From Adineta ricciae (lineage: Eukaryota > Rotifera > Eurotatoria > Adinetida > Adinetidae): a stretch of DNA of 64,000 nt. The notes under the pieces were generated by a model. It made no database searches and had not been told where the DNA came from. It saw nothing but the letters and a program-made list of their open reading frames with translations. Below, piece after piece: positions 1-10,650 of this stretch. The DNA is taken from positions 476,270 to 540,269 of the forward strand of contig CAJNOJ010000010.1 of assembly GCA_905250025.1 (NCBI GenBank). The letters run 5' to 3'. The position numbers were made by a program, and so were the translations under genes. How positions within the stretch are numbered: the first letter of the stretch is position 1; every line of letters begins with the position of its first letter.

Positions 1-896
1 TTTTGAATGTAATTGGACCTGGTTCACTTTTGTCTTTGTGACCATAATGGATAAGAGCACTGATTGTGATGAATACACAAGCAATCGCTGTGCAGACCAT
101 AGCACCAATGGCAATTGGCCTATGCAAAATTCAAACTGTTCGACAGAATTCCTAATTCAAGGGGAACACCTTACCAACTGTCTTTCGGTGTACCGAGCCA
201 ACATGGCCCAAGAAGAGCAGCAGCGACAATGATGATCCAAACACATACAGGAAGATGCGCATGAATTGCATCGAACAGACTCTGTAGATTTTGTGCTGCT
301 AGAAGTAGAAACACTACGCCTGCTTGCTTATTCAGATATGTCTTGGTCAATGCTACAGGTAACAATAAAAACTTGTTATCAGTTTTATCTTTTTGACGCC
401 ACATCACTTATGAATAATTCTTGCTCCCAGTAATTGAAAGTAGATAACAAATATTAGCACATATCTGTAATTTACCAAATAAATATTGACTTAACAAAAG
501 AAAAAAATTCATACTTTCCAATTCGACCGGCGCCTTCAGTGGCAATAACTTGAAATGGCGACCGACTGCCCTCTTCGCAAAACACCGGATTTCGTTCTCT
601 TAACATTGTCCAACAATCGCCTAATTTTATTCCACAGTAACCGGAGAGAAAACATAGAACAAATGTTGAGATCAGTCCATACCATCCTGCTTGGTTCATA
701 GCTTTAGGTAATGCTAGGAGACCAGTGCCAGCCATTTCACCAGTGATAAATATAGCGGCTGTGAATACCGTGAGACCTCCATGCTAAAACGATATCTTAG
801 TTTTTTCTTTTGTAAATACTCGAAACAAGTCTCGCTAACCAGAATATTTTTGCTCGGTGGAATAATCGGATCTTGGCAGCTGTTATCAAACGACAT
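1..896 (-). CDS. Amino-acid transporter, Aa_trans family (3' part outside window)
   Basis: Partial gene encoding the N-terminal half of an amino acid/auxin permease-type transporter (SLC36/SLC32 group), a multipass membrane carrier. The start at 896-894 opens a short exon ending near 840. A 51-base intron follows, then an exon starting with a glycine-rich first transmembrane segment and the family-typical GEMAGTGLLALPKAMNQAGW (around 700-760). Later exons encode VVFLLLAAQNLQSL (around 275-317) and a helix ending PKDSW that splices at 175/119 to PIAIGAMVCTAIACVF, which runs off position 1. The splice join around 320-420 could not be made in frame by eye; either an exon boundary was misread or there is a small error there. 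Substrate cannot be told from this part. Confidence 0.75.
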
Positions 897-1163
897 AATT
901 TCTGCAAAAATATCTACAAAAAAAGGAGACAAGAAAGACTTAACCAGTGTTTTCTTCTTCTTATATTGTGAGAAAAAAAGAGGATGGATACCAAATCTAC
1001 ACAGATCAAACAAGGGAAACGAAAGATGAAAAGGGGAAAACTGTTCATTTAGAAATAAATGTTGAAATCCGGTCGTTTTGCATATGGAACTTTTCCTTCA
1101 TTACAGTCCTTGTTATACTGGATCTAAACAACAGTAAACCAAACACATGTTTTACACACAAAT

Positions 1164-1538
1164 TCAAACATTTGTTTTCAAACATACGCGATGTTTCTGA
1201 ACGAAATATTGAACTATAGTTCCAGCTAGAACGAAAAGTGCGGGTGCAAGGAGTATACGTGGTGAGGTATATAAATAACGATAGGTATTCTGTTGATAAG
1301 CGTAGAGACGGACATTTTGTGGATCAACCTGAAGAAAGAGAGAAGAAACATAGACTATGATTGCGTGAAATGAAGCAAGAAAACGCACAAAATGGCCAGG
1401 TACGGCTTGATAGAATGGATTTCGATAGCGTTTAAGAAACTCAGCTTTTGTTGTTGCACGTAGTTGTGCGCGTTTTTGAATCAATTTTATCTCATCCGAA
1501 GTTAATTCCCATTCAGATGGCAGTGCTTGTGCAGGCAT
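1164..1538 (-). CDS. NDUFB4: NDUFB4-like subunit of mitochondrial complex I
   Basis: Small protein of about 100 residues in two exons; the intron runs roughly 1330-1405 and joins PFYQA to VDPQNVR in frame. An N-terminal helical part with RAQLR..KAEFLKRY..P, an R.Y...NTY segment and one hydrophobic helix (LLAPALFVLAGTIVQYF) followed by basic residues match the order of features in NDUFB4, an accessory single-helix subunit of NADH:ubiquinone oxidoreductase in the inner mitochondrial membrane. The C-terminus is shorter than in vertebrates. The gene is divergent from SERP with about 290 bases between starts, so the two may share a promoter. The identification rests on motif order, not on a search. 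Confidence 0.55.
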   Translation of the reverse strand: MPAQALPSEWELTSDEIKLIQKRAQLRATTKAEFLKRYRNPFYQAVPGHFVRFLASFHAIIVYVSSLFLQVDPQNVRLYAYQQNTYRYLYTSPRILLAPALFVLAGTIVQYFVQKHRVCLKTNV

Positions 1539-1764
1539 CTTCGACCTAAAAAGATACGTAAAAGTCTTGAAACGAACACCATGTCGAGAACAAAGGTAAA
1601 AGTAAAACAAGCAACAACTGTGTATTTGTGGAAAATAATCTTTGCAGGCCATTGCTGATTGGCGATAACCTTCGTTTTTTCGTCGAGTATAGATGTCACT
1701 ACTATCGTACTTGGAGTAAATAATGAACAGAGGCGGAAGACAGAGTAGAAAGGTTCTGACGTGA

Positions 1765-2022
<258 letters not shown>

Positions 2023-3171
2023 TGGAAGACACACAATCGCCATTCTTATTATGAGGATCGTTTTCTGTCATATGCCCGTTTTGTTCTTCTCTTCTCTCAT
2101 GACAATGTTTTGTTAAATAAATGCATGCACATTGTGAGTAACAATCTTGATTCATAAAGCCATTATCTATCAGTTTGTCTCTTATTATTATTATTGTTCT
2201 TCTTCTTCTTCTGTTATTGTATGTAATTGATCGACGTCACATATGAATAAAAATATATAATTATATCTTCATTTTGCGAATGATTTCAACAGACAATTAA
2301 GTCCATTGTTTACACGTGAATATGTTGCGTGATTTAAGTAAAGTTAAAATAACATTCATGACAAAGAATGCGATTTAATCGGTAATTTTTTTATCTATAT
2401 GAAGCGATGTACGTGAAACAACGGTTTGTTCGGCAATAAGATTTTCTAGTTGTTGTCAGTCCGTTATCTCCTTGCGCTTTGACTAACTCAAGAGTTGATG
2501 ATAACACGAATGCATTCTACTATCATGTTATTACGTATTACAAATATGCATAGTCAAAACCTCGTAGATTAACAAGATGATATGTGATGACAAAACAAAA
2601 ATGAACAGAAATTGAAGTTTGAAAAATCTCTGCTTTCTGTGTATTTCATTCAATGAGAATTTAATAATCCTGAAATACATACTACGAATGAATAACAAGC
2701 ATGCAGATATTTGTCATAGTATTATATTTGAGAAATTAGCGCGATTTTAATCTATCTGTATATTACTAAGTTTGTGTGTACCTCTAGTTTATAACTATTG
2801 AATAATTGCTAGAGTCTAATTTATATATTAATCTACTAGCAATTGTGAAATGTCAATCACGTTATTCATTATCATGGCACAATATTTGACAAAAGTAAAA
2901 TTTACTTTCTTTTCGAAAACTGTATTTCATATCGTCTCAGTATTAATGCCATGAACTTAATCCTACACTTTACAATATAATATTTAGAAAATACTAGAGT
3001 AGATTGGATTGAGACAAGTCAAATACAGATAGGTAGTGAGGAGATATGTTCTATCGTTTAATTTGATTTCAACCATGTGAGTTCGTTTTATAATCAGATA
3101 CAAGATTGCATTGGAATTATTGATAGGCTGGTGCTATTGTATTAACTGCTGGCAATCTGCGGTCAACATAC
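2023..3171. other. Intergenic AT-rich stretch
   Basis: No convincing gene. It holds the SERP 3' UTR with a polyadenylation signal near 2116, a short ATT/CTT microsatellite near 2185-2215, and AT-rich sequence up to the ADP-ribosyltransferase. Part of a 5' exon of that gene could lie close to 3130. Confidence 0.6.
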
Positions 3172-4152
3172 ATGAGTGTTCCAACACTTTCCTTGATGGA
3201 TGCTGTTGATACAAAGCTAGGCCACGCAACGCCGGGTAATTCGGATTGTGTACGGAACATTCTTAATAACGTGACAGCAACGCTTGGATTAACAGAAGAA
3301 GAAGTTGCTACCATCAAGGCATATACCGCTAATTGTCTTTATTCTGATCTGAACACCGCACTTCGTACCGAAAATTATTCTTCGATAAAGCGTTGGTTTG
3401 CATATTTAAAACTTTTTCAATTAGCACTAACCAAACTCAATGCAGCAGAAGGGAAATTTTGTCGTGGCGAGAGGCGAACGTGGAATGTAACTTATAAATA
3501 TGGGGAAATCATTACTTGGGTACATAAATATCTAAAAATAGTCACTGAAGCAAGCCAGTCGTATATCTCTTCTTAGTTATAATCTTCAGCGTGATAATCC
3601 CATTTATTTTTCACTGAATGACACTTCTGTCGTTGTGTTTTCTCTTTTCATTAGTGGGCTGTTACGTCGGTTTCATCTAAGGTATCCGTCTGCACTCAGT
3701 TTTTGGACGGACTTCCTCATTCACTCTCGGGTACACTTTATACGATCCAGTCACATACAGCAAGGAGCGTGGAACACATCTCTAAATTTCCTGAAGAAGC
3801 CGAATCAATTCTACTACCAGCTACAAGTTTCAGAGTCATTTCTCATGGTGTAGATCCGATGCGGCCAAAAACATATACGATTGACTTAGTAGAGATACGT
3901 TCTGAAACTACTGGTAAGTGGATTTTCATAATTTCAGAGTGTTCATTCTCATACTCAGATACCAGCACGAATACCAATATAGTGCCAGCTGTGTTTACAG
4001 AACATATAACTAAACATGTGATAGATACGACGTCAGGACATTCACATCTGATTTTACCTACAGAACATATAACTAAACCTGTGATAGGTACGACGTCAGG
4101 ACATTCACATCTGATTTTACCGGTGAGCAAAGCTATCAGCAATAATCGGTAA
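3172..4152 (+). CDS. Mono-ADP-ribosyltransferase, ART (R-S-ExE) type
   Basis: Two exons (3172-3519, 3655-4152) join in frame as ITW-WAVTSVSSKV. Features in order: a helical N-terminal region with YTANCLYSDLNTALRTENYS and RWFAYLKLFQLAL, a CRGERR block at the R-motif position, the W-W-A..S segment, GTLYTIQSHTARSVEHISKF, and FPEEAESILLPATSFRVIS, where E-A-E fits the ExE catalytic motif. These match arginine-specific ARTs, which transfer ADP-ribose from NAD+ to proteins; the family is expanded in bdelloids. The tail has two 21-residue repeats. A GT-AG pair at 3914-3958 could remove 15 residues without changing frame. No clear signal peptide is visible; the frame is also open upstream to about 3127 behind a possible acceptor, so the start is uncertain. 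Confidence 0.75.
3997..4122 (+). repeat. Tandem repeat, 2 x 63 bp, in the ART C-terminus
   Basis: Copy one is 3997-4059 and copy two 4060-4122. They are nearly identical and encode TEHITKHVIDTTSGHSHLI.. and TEHITKPVIGTTSGHSHLI... The unit is an exact multiple of three, so the frame is kept. Confidence 0.9.
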
Positions 4153-4453
4153 TAATACACATAGTGTTCAGTGAAACATCGATATTTTTTATTGTAGAAT
4201 AAATCTATCCACGCTAAGTCTCAGTTTTGCCTTCATCTTACATTCTAACTGCTTACATTCGATATTATCTTGATCTGTAGCACTTTTCATCATCGTCATC
4301 ATGAATAGTAATAGGTGCCTTTCAACTTATTTGCTCCATCATTTTCAAACTTGTTCAGATAATCTACGATGTATATAATCAACAATTATCAATAGACTCA
4401 TGACATAGACATATTTATTACATGTATACAAAAACAATCTACAAAAAACTTTA
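4153..4453. other. Convergent 3' intergenic region
   Basis: About 300 bases between the ends of the ADP-ribosyltransferase and the F-box gene. It has A/T-rich UTR-like sequence with an AATAAA near 4198 on the plus strand, and no gene. Confidence 0.6.
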
Positions 4454-5479
4454 CTAATTTTCTTTTAATCTTCTTCGATTATACTCGACTTGAATAAAAT
4501 CATCTGCTAGTAACTCTTCTAGTTGTTTCAATGTTAGCAGATTGTCGACGATATTTCTTGTCACATGTTTACACAATCTTATATCAAGAATGTTTAATAA
4601 TTTCAATTTGCGACATATGCAATGAATGGTATCGTCGTCAACTTGTGTTTCTTTCAAATAAAGTCGGCGAAGTGTTTTGTGAAACGAAAGTAGCGTATCG
4701 GTAAACGTTCGTGTACGTGTGATGCGAAAACAACTGTTTAAATTCAATTCGATCAGATTCGGACACAGATCGGGTAGGTAACGAACTGAGACGAGTCCAA
4801 GACAGGATGATTGCTCGAAGGAAAGAACTTCTAGTTGCTCAAGAGAAAAGCTCGGCGTCGCATTTTTCAGCGAAGCTTGTGGAATTTTGAGAAAATCGGA
4901 CGTTCCTTGAATACTTGTCATTAACATTTCGCATTTTGTGAGATAGAGACTTTGAAGATTTGTCGGTAGATAGGTGATGTTTTTACATGCAGTTGGATCG
5001 TCGCGAAAATCGTATTTCGATATGTATAAATGGCGAAGATTTGGGTACGATGTTCGAACGAAATAACTCAATTGTTCGGTGTACGGTGATAATTTAATGA
5101 GATTATTCTTGGTTTTCTTTCCAGCAGGTGCACCGGATATTTTCAAGACTGTAGTACAAGTTCGCGGAAAACGACGAAAGAATTTAGCTAACACACGATT
5201 TGAGTAGATTTTCTTCGTTAAGTCGATCACTTTCCAGAGGGAATCGTCGTAAGCGATACGACGAAATAATTGGCAGATGCTAAATAAGAAGATGAAATTT
5301 CAGTCGTGAAAATCACGAATGGCCGAAACTTACCTGGCAGCGAGAATAAGTTCTTCGGTGGAGAAATATTTGAATAGGTGAAGAAGAGTTTCAGGAGGTA
5401 AATGACAAATCGGTGCATCTTGTTCGACATATTCCTCTCGTAAATCTTTCTTTCGTTTCTTACGGGTATTTAAACTCAT
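4454..5479 (-). CDS. F-box and leucine-rich repeat protein, FBXL12-like
   Basis: Two exons (5479-5334 and 5279-4454; 323 residues) joined across a 54-base intron, giving ILAASICQLFRRIAYDD. After a basic start, an F-box (ICHLPPETLLHLFKYF.. to DSLWKVIDLT, about residues 23-67) should bind SKP1 in an SCF ubiquitin ligase. The rest is leucine-rich repeat-like (YPNLRHLYIS, LPTNLQSLYLTKCEM, CPNLIELNLNSC, LRRLYLKETQVDD, LLNILDIRLC) for substrate binding. Length and order resemble FBXL12. The ATG lies directly behind a splice acceptor (TTTTTCGTTTCAG-ATG) that starts at the stop codon of the upstream gene, with 13 bases between the two coding regions. Confidence 0.8.
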
Positions 5480-5495
5480 CTGAAACGAAAAATCA
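5480..5495 (-). promoter_or_regulatory. Putative spliced-leader trans-splice acceptor between two genes
   Basis: Read on the minus strand, the upstream stop codon TGA (5495-5493) is followed by a pyrimidine-rich TTTTTCGTTTCAG and then at once by the F-box ATG (5479). There is no room for a promoter or a poly(A) site plus UTR. Rotifers are known to use spliced-leader trans-splicing, so this looks like an internal acceptor in an operon. This is inference from sequence only. Confidence 0.6.
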
Positions 5496-6228
5496 ATCGG
5501 AATCAGAATATTCCACAAGAGATTTATTAAAAACTAATTCGCTATTATTCAGAACTGTTGCATCAATGGGCGTCGTTCGCACCGGTTCATAATCATCCAT
5601 CGATAGAAGAGGTGGTTCTGGTTTTTTACTAAAGAATTCATCCAAGGTTTCCATTTCTAAACAAACAAGAAATGTGTAAAATTCTGTTTAAAAAGAAAAA
5701 CAAATTTCTCACTGCCAGTTGACTTCTTCGTATAGAAATCAATCTGTTTCGTTGCTGGAATAGTCTTTGTGATAATATTCACATCTGTTCCTAATTCCAA
5801 TTGCGCGATTTTTCGACGAAAGTTTTTATGTTCAGTTTCGAGTTCGGATATCCGCTTGTACATCGACTCGACCTTTTCATCTGTGTAGCGAACGGATGTC
5901 GTTTGCTAAACGATACAACTCAAATCTAATCTAATCTAACGTTTGACAGATATCGACACGTACAGCTAGTGTTGCTTGAATCTCTCGTTCGATAACAGAC
6001 AACCATCGACGAAGTTCGTCAACTGTGTGAATCTGAGACTTGAAAATTGGCTGTTTTTATCAAAGTTCGTCGACAAATTCAACTTACAAGATGCGGTCGT
6101 TTCGGTGTTTCTAAACAGAAGTCTCTATAAGCAGGCCTTCCGTCTTAGTTAATAACCTTACGTGGATTAGATTTCGATAAATACAATCGATTCAATTCGT
6201 TTTTCTGTTTTTCTTTATTACGAGACAT
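5493..6228 (-). CDS. Small coiled-coil protein, function unknown
   Basis: Reconstructed from about five exons with introns of 45-60 bases: a basic start MSRNKEKQKNELNRLYLSKS (6228 down), a tiny exon TPKRPHL, then IHTVDELRRWLSVIEREIQA, then MYKRISELETEHKNFRRKIAQLELG (a likely coiled coil), and a final acidic exon METLDEFFSKKPEP..YSDSD ending at 5493. All joins are in frame. About 170 residues. No family is recognised. It is the first gene of a tight pair with the F-box protein, suggesting co-transcription. Its start codon lies within the 221-bp duplication around the n at 6424, so the upstream context is unreliable. Confidence 0.65.
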
Positions 6229-6645
6229 GTCATCCAGACAAGTTCTTTACTCAATTCATCTCTTGCGCATTTATCTTTGTTTCTATCGATATCCAATGAG
6301 AAATCAATTGAACAACTTATATTGTTGTCTACGATGGCGCCACATTTCACTGCGAATGACTGATTTTTTCATTTTCGATACAAACACATGTCGTCAAGAA
6401 GCTACCCACGATATTTTTATGGTNTTCTGTTTTTCTTTATTACGAGACATGTCATCCAGACAAGTTCTTTACTCAATTCATCTCTTGCGCATTTATCTTT
6501 GTTTCTATCGATATCCAATGAGAAATCAATTGAACAACTTATATTGTTGTCTACGATGGCGCCACATTTCACTGCGAATGACTGATTTTTTCATTTTCGA
6601 TACAAACACATGTCGTCAAGAAGCTACCCACGATATTTTTATGGT
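6203..6645. repeat. Perfect 221-bp direct duplication flanking an n
   Basis: Bases 6203-6423 and 6425-6645 are identical by eye, separated only by the single n at 6424 (constant offset 222). This is the mark of two contig ends that overlap but were joined with a gap symbol, not of a biological tandem repeat. The true genome probably has one copy. Confidence 0.9.
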
Positions 6646-6923
6646 GATATAGAATTCCCAACCGGCGGTTTAGACAAGAGTACATATCACAATTGTCGAC
6701 TTGATGGGTTTTTTCAATTTTATTGTTCGATCGTCACTCATCAATCGAATGATTACATCGCACGTTTGCCTACTTTTCAATCAATCGACACCACCAGTTT
6801 CAGACAAATGGAAATAACGAGATAGGTTTTAGTTGTTTATTATATTTGCTCGCATAGTTTATAGAACTTCACTTCTTTTATTTGTTAAAAAACTACTTGT
6901 ATTCGGTGAAAATCACGCGACCT
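6646..6923. other. Intergenic sequence
   Basis: No gene is supported between the duplicated block and the 3' end of the first GST. Short open frames here look random. Confidence 0.5.
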
Positions 6924-7743
6924 TCATTTTCTTTCGAGGACTTTGCCACCAAATTTTGCCACTAAAAACACAAGATGAATACATATTGTGGGTTAATCTC
7001 CACAAAATCTTTACCTTTGTTGTTAATTGGAAATTTGGCTTGAGCCTTTGCAATATAATCTGAAAGTTCTGGTAATTCACGAATTGTATTCAGAAATTGT
7101 TTGGTATTCGGAAACTTTTCAATAAGAGTGTTTTCGTCGTCTACTGCGAAACCGGAGTCGAGAAAATCGAATAATTGAAAATCTGCAACTGTTGGTTGAT
7201 CTCCAACAGCAAATTTGCCTTTACGTTTACCGAAATATTCTTCGAACCGCTTCAATTTACCAGCAAAAGTTTTCTCCACGAATTGTTTACGTTCATCTTT
7301 AGATTCACCCTTTGGACTGTAAACAAAGTCAGATATTTGTATTTTGACATCAAAAACTTCTTCGCATAGCATCATGACATAAGCCTCTTCAGCTGGTGTT
7401 TTACCCAACAGATTGAATTTGCGTCCAAGATAGTATAAAATGGCTTTTGATTGAGTCATTTTCAAATCACCATCGATTAAATACGGAAGATTTGGAAAAT
7501 CTTAAATATGAAAATAGTTTAAGCGTAAAATATTCCCGTCTAAACAAACTTACCGAGACCAAGCTTTTCCTTTTCGCTCAACCATTGTTCTCGGCTAAAT
7601 TCTGGACCTTCACCTTGTTCATATGTTTTATCGGTGAATGGAACTTTAGCATAATGTAAAGCTAAACGTATCGGTTCAACTAGTCCTCGAATAGCCCAAT
7701 AGCCGAGAACAAGTTGATTTTTATCATTACTGGATGCTGACAT
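6924..7743 (-). CDS. Glutathione S-transferase, mu-like (three exons)
   Basis: Exons 7743-7554, 7500-7015 and 6961-6924 give 237 residues. The N-terminal thioredoxin-like domain starts LVLGYWAIRGLVEPIRLALH, with the catalytic Tyr in YWAIRG; FPNLPYLIDGDLKMTQSKAI is the glutathione-binding segment with Q-S. The all-helical C-terminal domain includes FAVGDQPTVADFQLFDFLD. The enzyme conjugates glutathione to electrophiles in the cytosol. It ends AKFGGKVLERK. A second, intronless GST follows about 410 bases further on the same strand, so the two are tandem paralogues. Confidence 0.92.
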
Positions 7744-8154
7744 GGCAAACTGCTTTCGTTAAGTAACACTCTAAAATGCAGAGACAAATATATATTGCAT
7801 AGGATGTTTTATATGTGTTTATCTCGTCAAGAAAAGAAATAGGCGTGTGTGCGTATGACTTCTATTTATCGTGATAAAGTGCATTCTTTTTTCTCTCCTT
7901 CTGTTACATCAAAATATTGATTCTAGATTCGTTTTTTTCGCGTTTCTCTAAATACGGTATGATTTGTTTATTTCGTCTGATGAATACATATATAAAAGCA
8001 GAAAATGAAGTCTCCTTCATTTTGAGCGAGAGTAAAGCAATTGTTGATATAAGCTGTTTTCGATCCTGACATTGGCAAGATCAATGGACTGATAAAAACC
8101 ATGCAGTTAAATACAAACAAAAAAAACACCAAGCAACGATGAATGTTCAGAGAA
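7744..8154. other. Spacer between the two GST genes
   Basis: About 410 bases, AT-rich, holding the first GST's promoter and the second GST's 3' UTR. No further gene seen. Confidence 0.6.
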
Positions 8155-8889
8155 TTAAGTAGCGGTTGGTTTCGCATCTTCAGCTGTATTTGCTGCTTCT
8201 TCATGTTGAACAACAGTACCGCCGAATTTCGCCATTTTACCATTGATAGGACGTTTCGCGTGTTCACTTTCGAGATATTTCTTTAATTCTGGTAATTCTC
8301 GAAATGCTTTCATATAAGCAAGAATTTTCGGATAGGCAGCCCAATTGTCAGTAGATAAAAGCCAACAATGATCGAGATATTCAAATACTTGAAAATCAGC
8401 TGCAGTCAATTGATCACCGATCAACCATTTTTTACCGTGATGATTGAGGAAGTCTTCGAATAGTTTCAAATGAATTGGTAGTGTTTCATCACAGAATTTC
8501 TTGCTTACAGCTTCGAAATTAATGGCACGATAACAAACATTATTCAATTCTTGTCGTAAATCGTTCGATTGATCAATTAATAGTTCTATAAGAGATGTTT
8601 CACGTTCATTACTACCCATTAGTTTAAATTTACGACCAAGATGTGTTAGAATAGTTCGTGCTTGAGATAGTTTTAGATCACCATCGATCAGATACGGCAA
8701 ATTCGGAAAATCTAAACCTAAAGAATTCTTTTCTTTCAACCATTCTTCACGTTTATAATCGGGTGCATCGCCAAAATTATACAATTTATTGTTAAATGAT
8801 GTTTTCGTATAATGAAGTAGTAAACGTGATGGTTCAGCGAAACCTCGGATGTTCCAATAGCCAAGAATAAGTTGATCTTTTGATGCCAT
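8155..8889 (-). CDS. Glutathione S-transferase, mu-like (intronless)
   Basis: Uninterrupted frame of 244 residues. It begins MASKDQLILGYWNIRGFAEP (catalytic Tyr in YWNIRG), has FPNLPYLIDGDLKLSQARTI for glutathione binding, and WLIGDQLTAADFQVFEYLD in the helical domain. It is clearly paralogous to the neighbouring GST, ending PINGKMAKFGG plus a 20-residue Ala/Glu/Thr-rich tail the neighbour lacks. Both introns of the neighbour are absent at the equivalent places (GLDFPNLPY and NGKMAKF), which points to intron loss or retroposition. Confidence 0.92.
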   Translation of the reverse strand: MASKDQLILGYWNIRGFAEPSRLLLHYTKTSFNNKLYNFGDAPDYKREEWLKEKNSLGLDFPNLPYLIDGDLKLSQARTILTHLGRKFKLMGSNERETSLIELLIDQSNDLRQELNNVCYRAINFEAVSKKFCDETLPIHLKLFEDFLNHHGKKWLIGDQLTAADFQVFEYLDHCWLLSTDNWAAYPKILAYMKAFRELPELKKYLESEHAKRPINGKMAKFGGTVVQHEEAANTAEDAKPTAT

Positions 8890-9517
8890 TACTTAGTTTT
8901 GTGATATAAGAACAAACACGCTGGGATAAGTACAAGCTGCTATTTGTAGAAGAGATGATTTTCTTATATAAGAAAGAGAGAATGGCACAATACGTATATA
9001 GAGTTCGTTAAGTTTGGTATTTGTCTAGATATGAGAGAGGGAAAAAAATAGAAGATATATTCTGGAAGAAACGAGGCGAATAGAACAGTTGTGGGCTTTT
9101 TTTCTTCTCGCCGTGCCCACATATACATGTACCAAAATAACACTCTTCGATCAACTATTACATGACGCATATGTTACTGACATAGAGCAAAGAATATATT
9201 ATGTTCTATTGGTTTGCTGTTACACTTGCCGGAAAGAAGAATAACATCAATGAATCTTTCTCCAAGATATTTGTGAACTATCTGTTTTTGATACAGAATA
9301 AATTTAGCATTAAGAATTGATATGTTGATAACAGAAAAATTCTTTTATTTTTATTGTTAGTCGCATAGGAAACAGACAGTTAAAACTAACCTATAACAAA
9401 TTCCAAATAAAAATATAGTAAACAACAGAGAGATATTGCTGGAATAAATATGAACAGAAGATGTACATAAAACTGCTTGAATAAAATAGGATAGAAAATT
9501 CACAAAACGTTAAAAAA
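8890..9517. other. Intergenic sequence
   Basis: About 630 bases, AT-rich, with no gene seen. It holds the promoter of the intronless GST and the 3' UTR of the repeat-rich gene. Confidence 0.6.
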
Positions 9518-10650
9518 TTATTTTTTGCCTTTGGTATCTTTGTCACTTTCTCCTTGTTTATCAGCACCGCCTTTCTTGTTTTGATCATTGTTCTTCGCAT
9601 CTTTTTGACCTTTCTGATCGCCTTTTTTATTCTGTTGGTCATCACCACCCTTTTGTCCTTTATCACCACCATCTTTAGCGTCTTCCTGCCCATCCTTCTT
9701 GTCTTGTTTATCATCACCACCTTTGCCATCTTTCTGACCACCTTTGGCGTCTTTCTGACTGCCCTTCTGTCCTTGTTGATCATCACCACCTTTGCCATCT
9801 TTCTGACCATCTTTGGCGTCTTTCTGGCTGCCCTTCTGTCCTTGTTGATCATCACCACCTTTTTTATCTTGCTTATCTTCGCCACCTTTAGCATCTTTCT
9901 GACCACCTTTGGCGTCTTTCTGGCTGCCCTTCTGTTCTTGTTGATCATCACCACCTTTAGCGTCTTTTTGAGCACCCTTCTTGTCTTGTTTATCGTCACC
10001 ACCTTTAGTCTCCTTCTGGGCACCTTTTTGACTTGGCTGATCATTGCTAACTGTAGCATCTTTTTCGCCTTTGCCTTCACCTTTAGCATCTTTCTGGCCT
10101 TTGTCCTCACCTTTAGCATCTTTCTGGCCTTTGTCCTCACCTTTACCATCTTTTTTATCCTTTTTGTCTTTCGAATCGTCGCTACCACCACTTATCATTT
10201 TATAACCAGCATCTAAACGCTAGCTGTAGAACGAATAATTGCATATGAGCTAATACACTTACAAGCAGCAACTGAAAGTACAGCTATGGCACCGAACTGT
10301 CCCACAGGTGTTTGCATAAATGATGGATTGTTAGAAGAAGTACCACTACTGAAGAAGAAATACACGGTGAATGAAGCATGTTACGAGTTTATTACCCATA
10401 TGGTGGTACTGGTTTATTAGGACCAGTTGGATTAGTCGGAGAAGGAATAGCTGAATTAAAGTTACCTGATGTCGGTATACCCTAGAATTAAATAAGATTT
10501 GATGTAACGACTCTTGGAAGGAATTGATATTGAGAGTCATACTTTGCCAGCCGAGGGCGCAGATTGAGACGATTGTGTTCGAGCTATCAATGCTGGTACA
10601 CATCGGGGAACCTGGAGGAAAGCTTTTGTTCGGTAAAGATTGGAAGCCAT
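9518..10650 (-). CDS. Predicted mitochondrion-targeted protein with long Lys/Gly/Asp/Gln repeat tail
   Basis: Four exons (10650-10543, 10481-10396, 10348-10263, 10212-9518) give an exact 324-residue frame. The N-terminus MASNLYRTKAFLQVPRCVPA, with several Arg/Lys and no acidic residue over its first 35 positions, resembles a mitochondrial presequence. A Pro/Asn/Ser linker follows, then one hydrophobic helix (FGAIAVLSVAAYAGYKM, about residues 79-95). The last 225 residues are almost only K, G, D, Q, E, A and S in repeats such as GQKDAKGEDK and GGDDQQGQKGSQKDAK. Such a tail should be disordered and very hydrophilic. No family is recognised; it is LEA/hydrophilin-like in composition but lacks a proven LEA 11-mer. 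Location and any stress role are inference. Confidence 0.7.
9600..10170 (-). repeat. Imperfect in-frame repeats encoding Q/K/G/D-rich tail
   Basis: Several units of roughly 60-80 bases recur (for example around 9727-9800, 9799-9875 and 9895-9960), each encoding a variant of GGDDQQGQKGSQKDAKGGQKD. The antisense frame is also open throughout, which is a by-product of the composition. Confidence 0.75.

Noticed and set aside
9554..10216. 220-codon plus-strand frame rich in Phe, Leu and Thr
   Set aside because: Exact antisense shadow of the Lys/Gly/Asp/Gln repeat tail.
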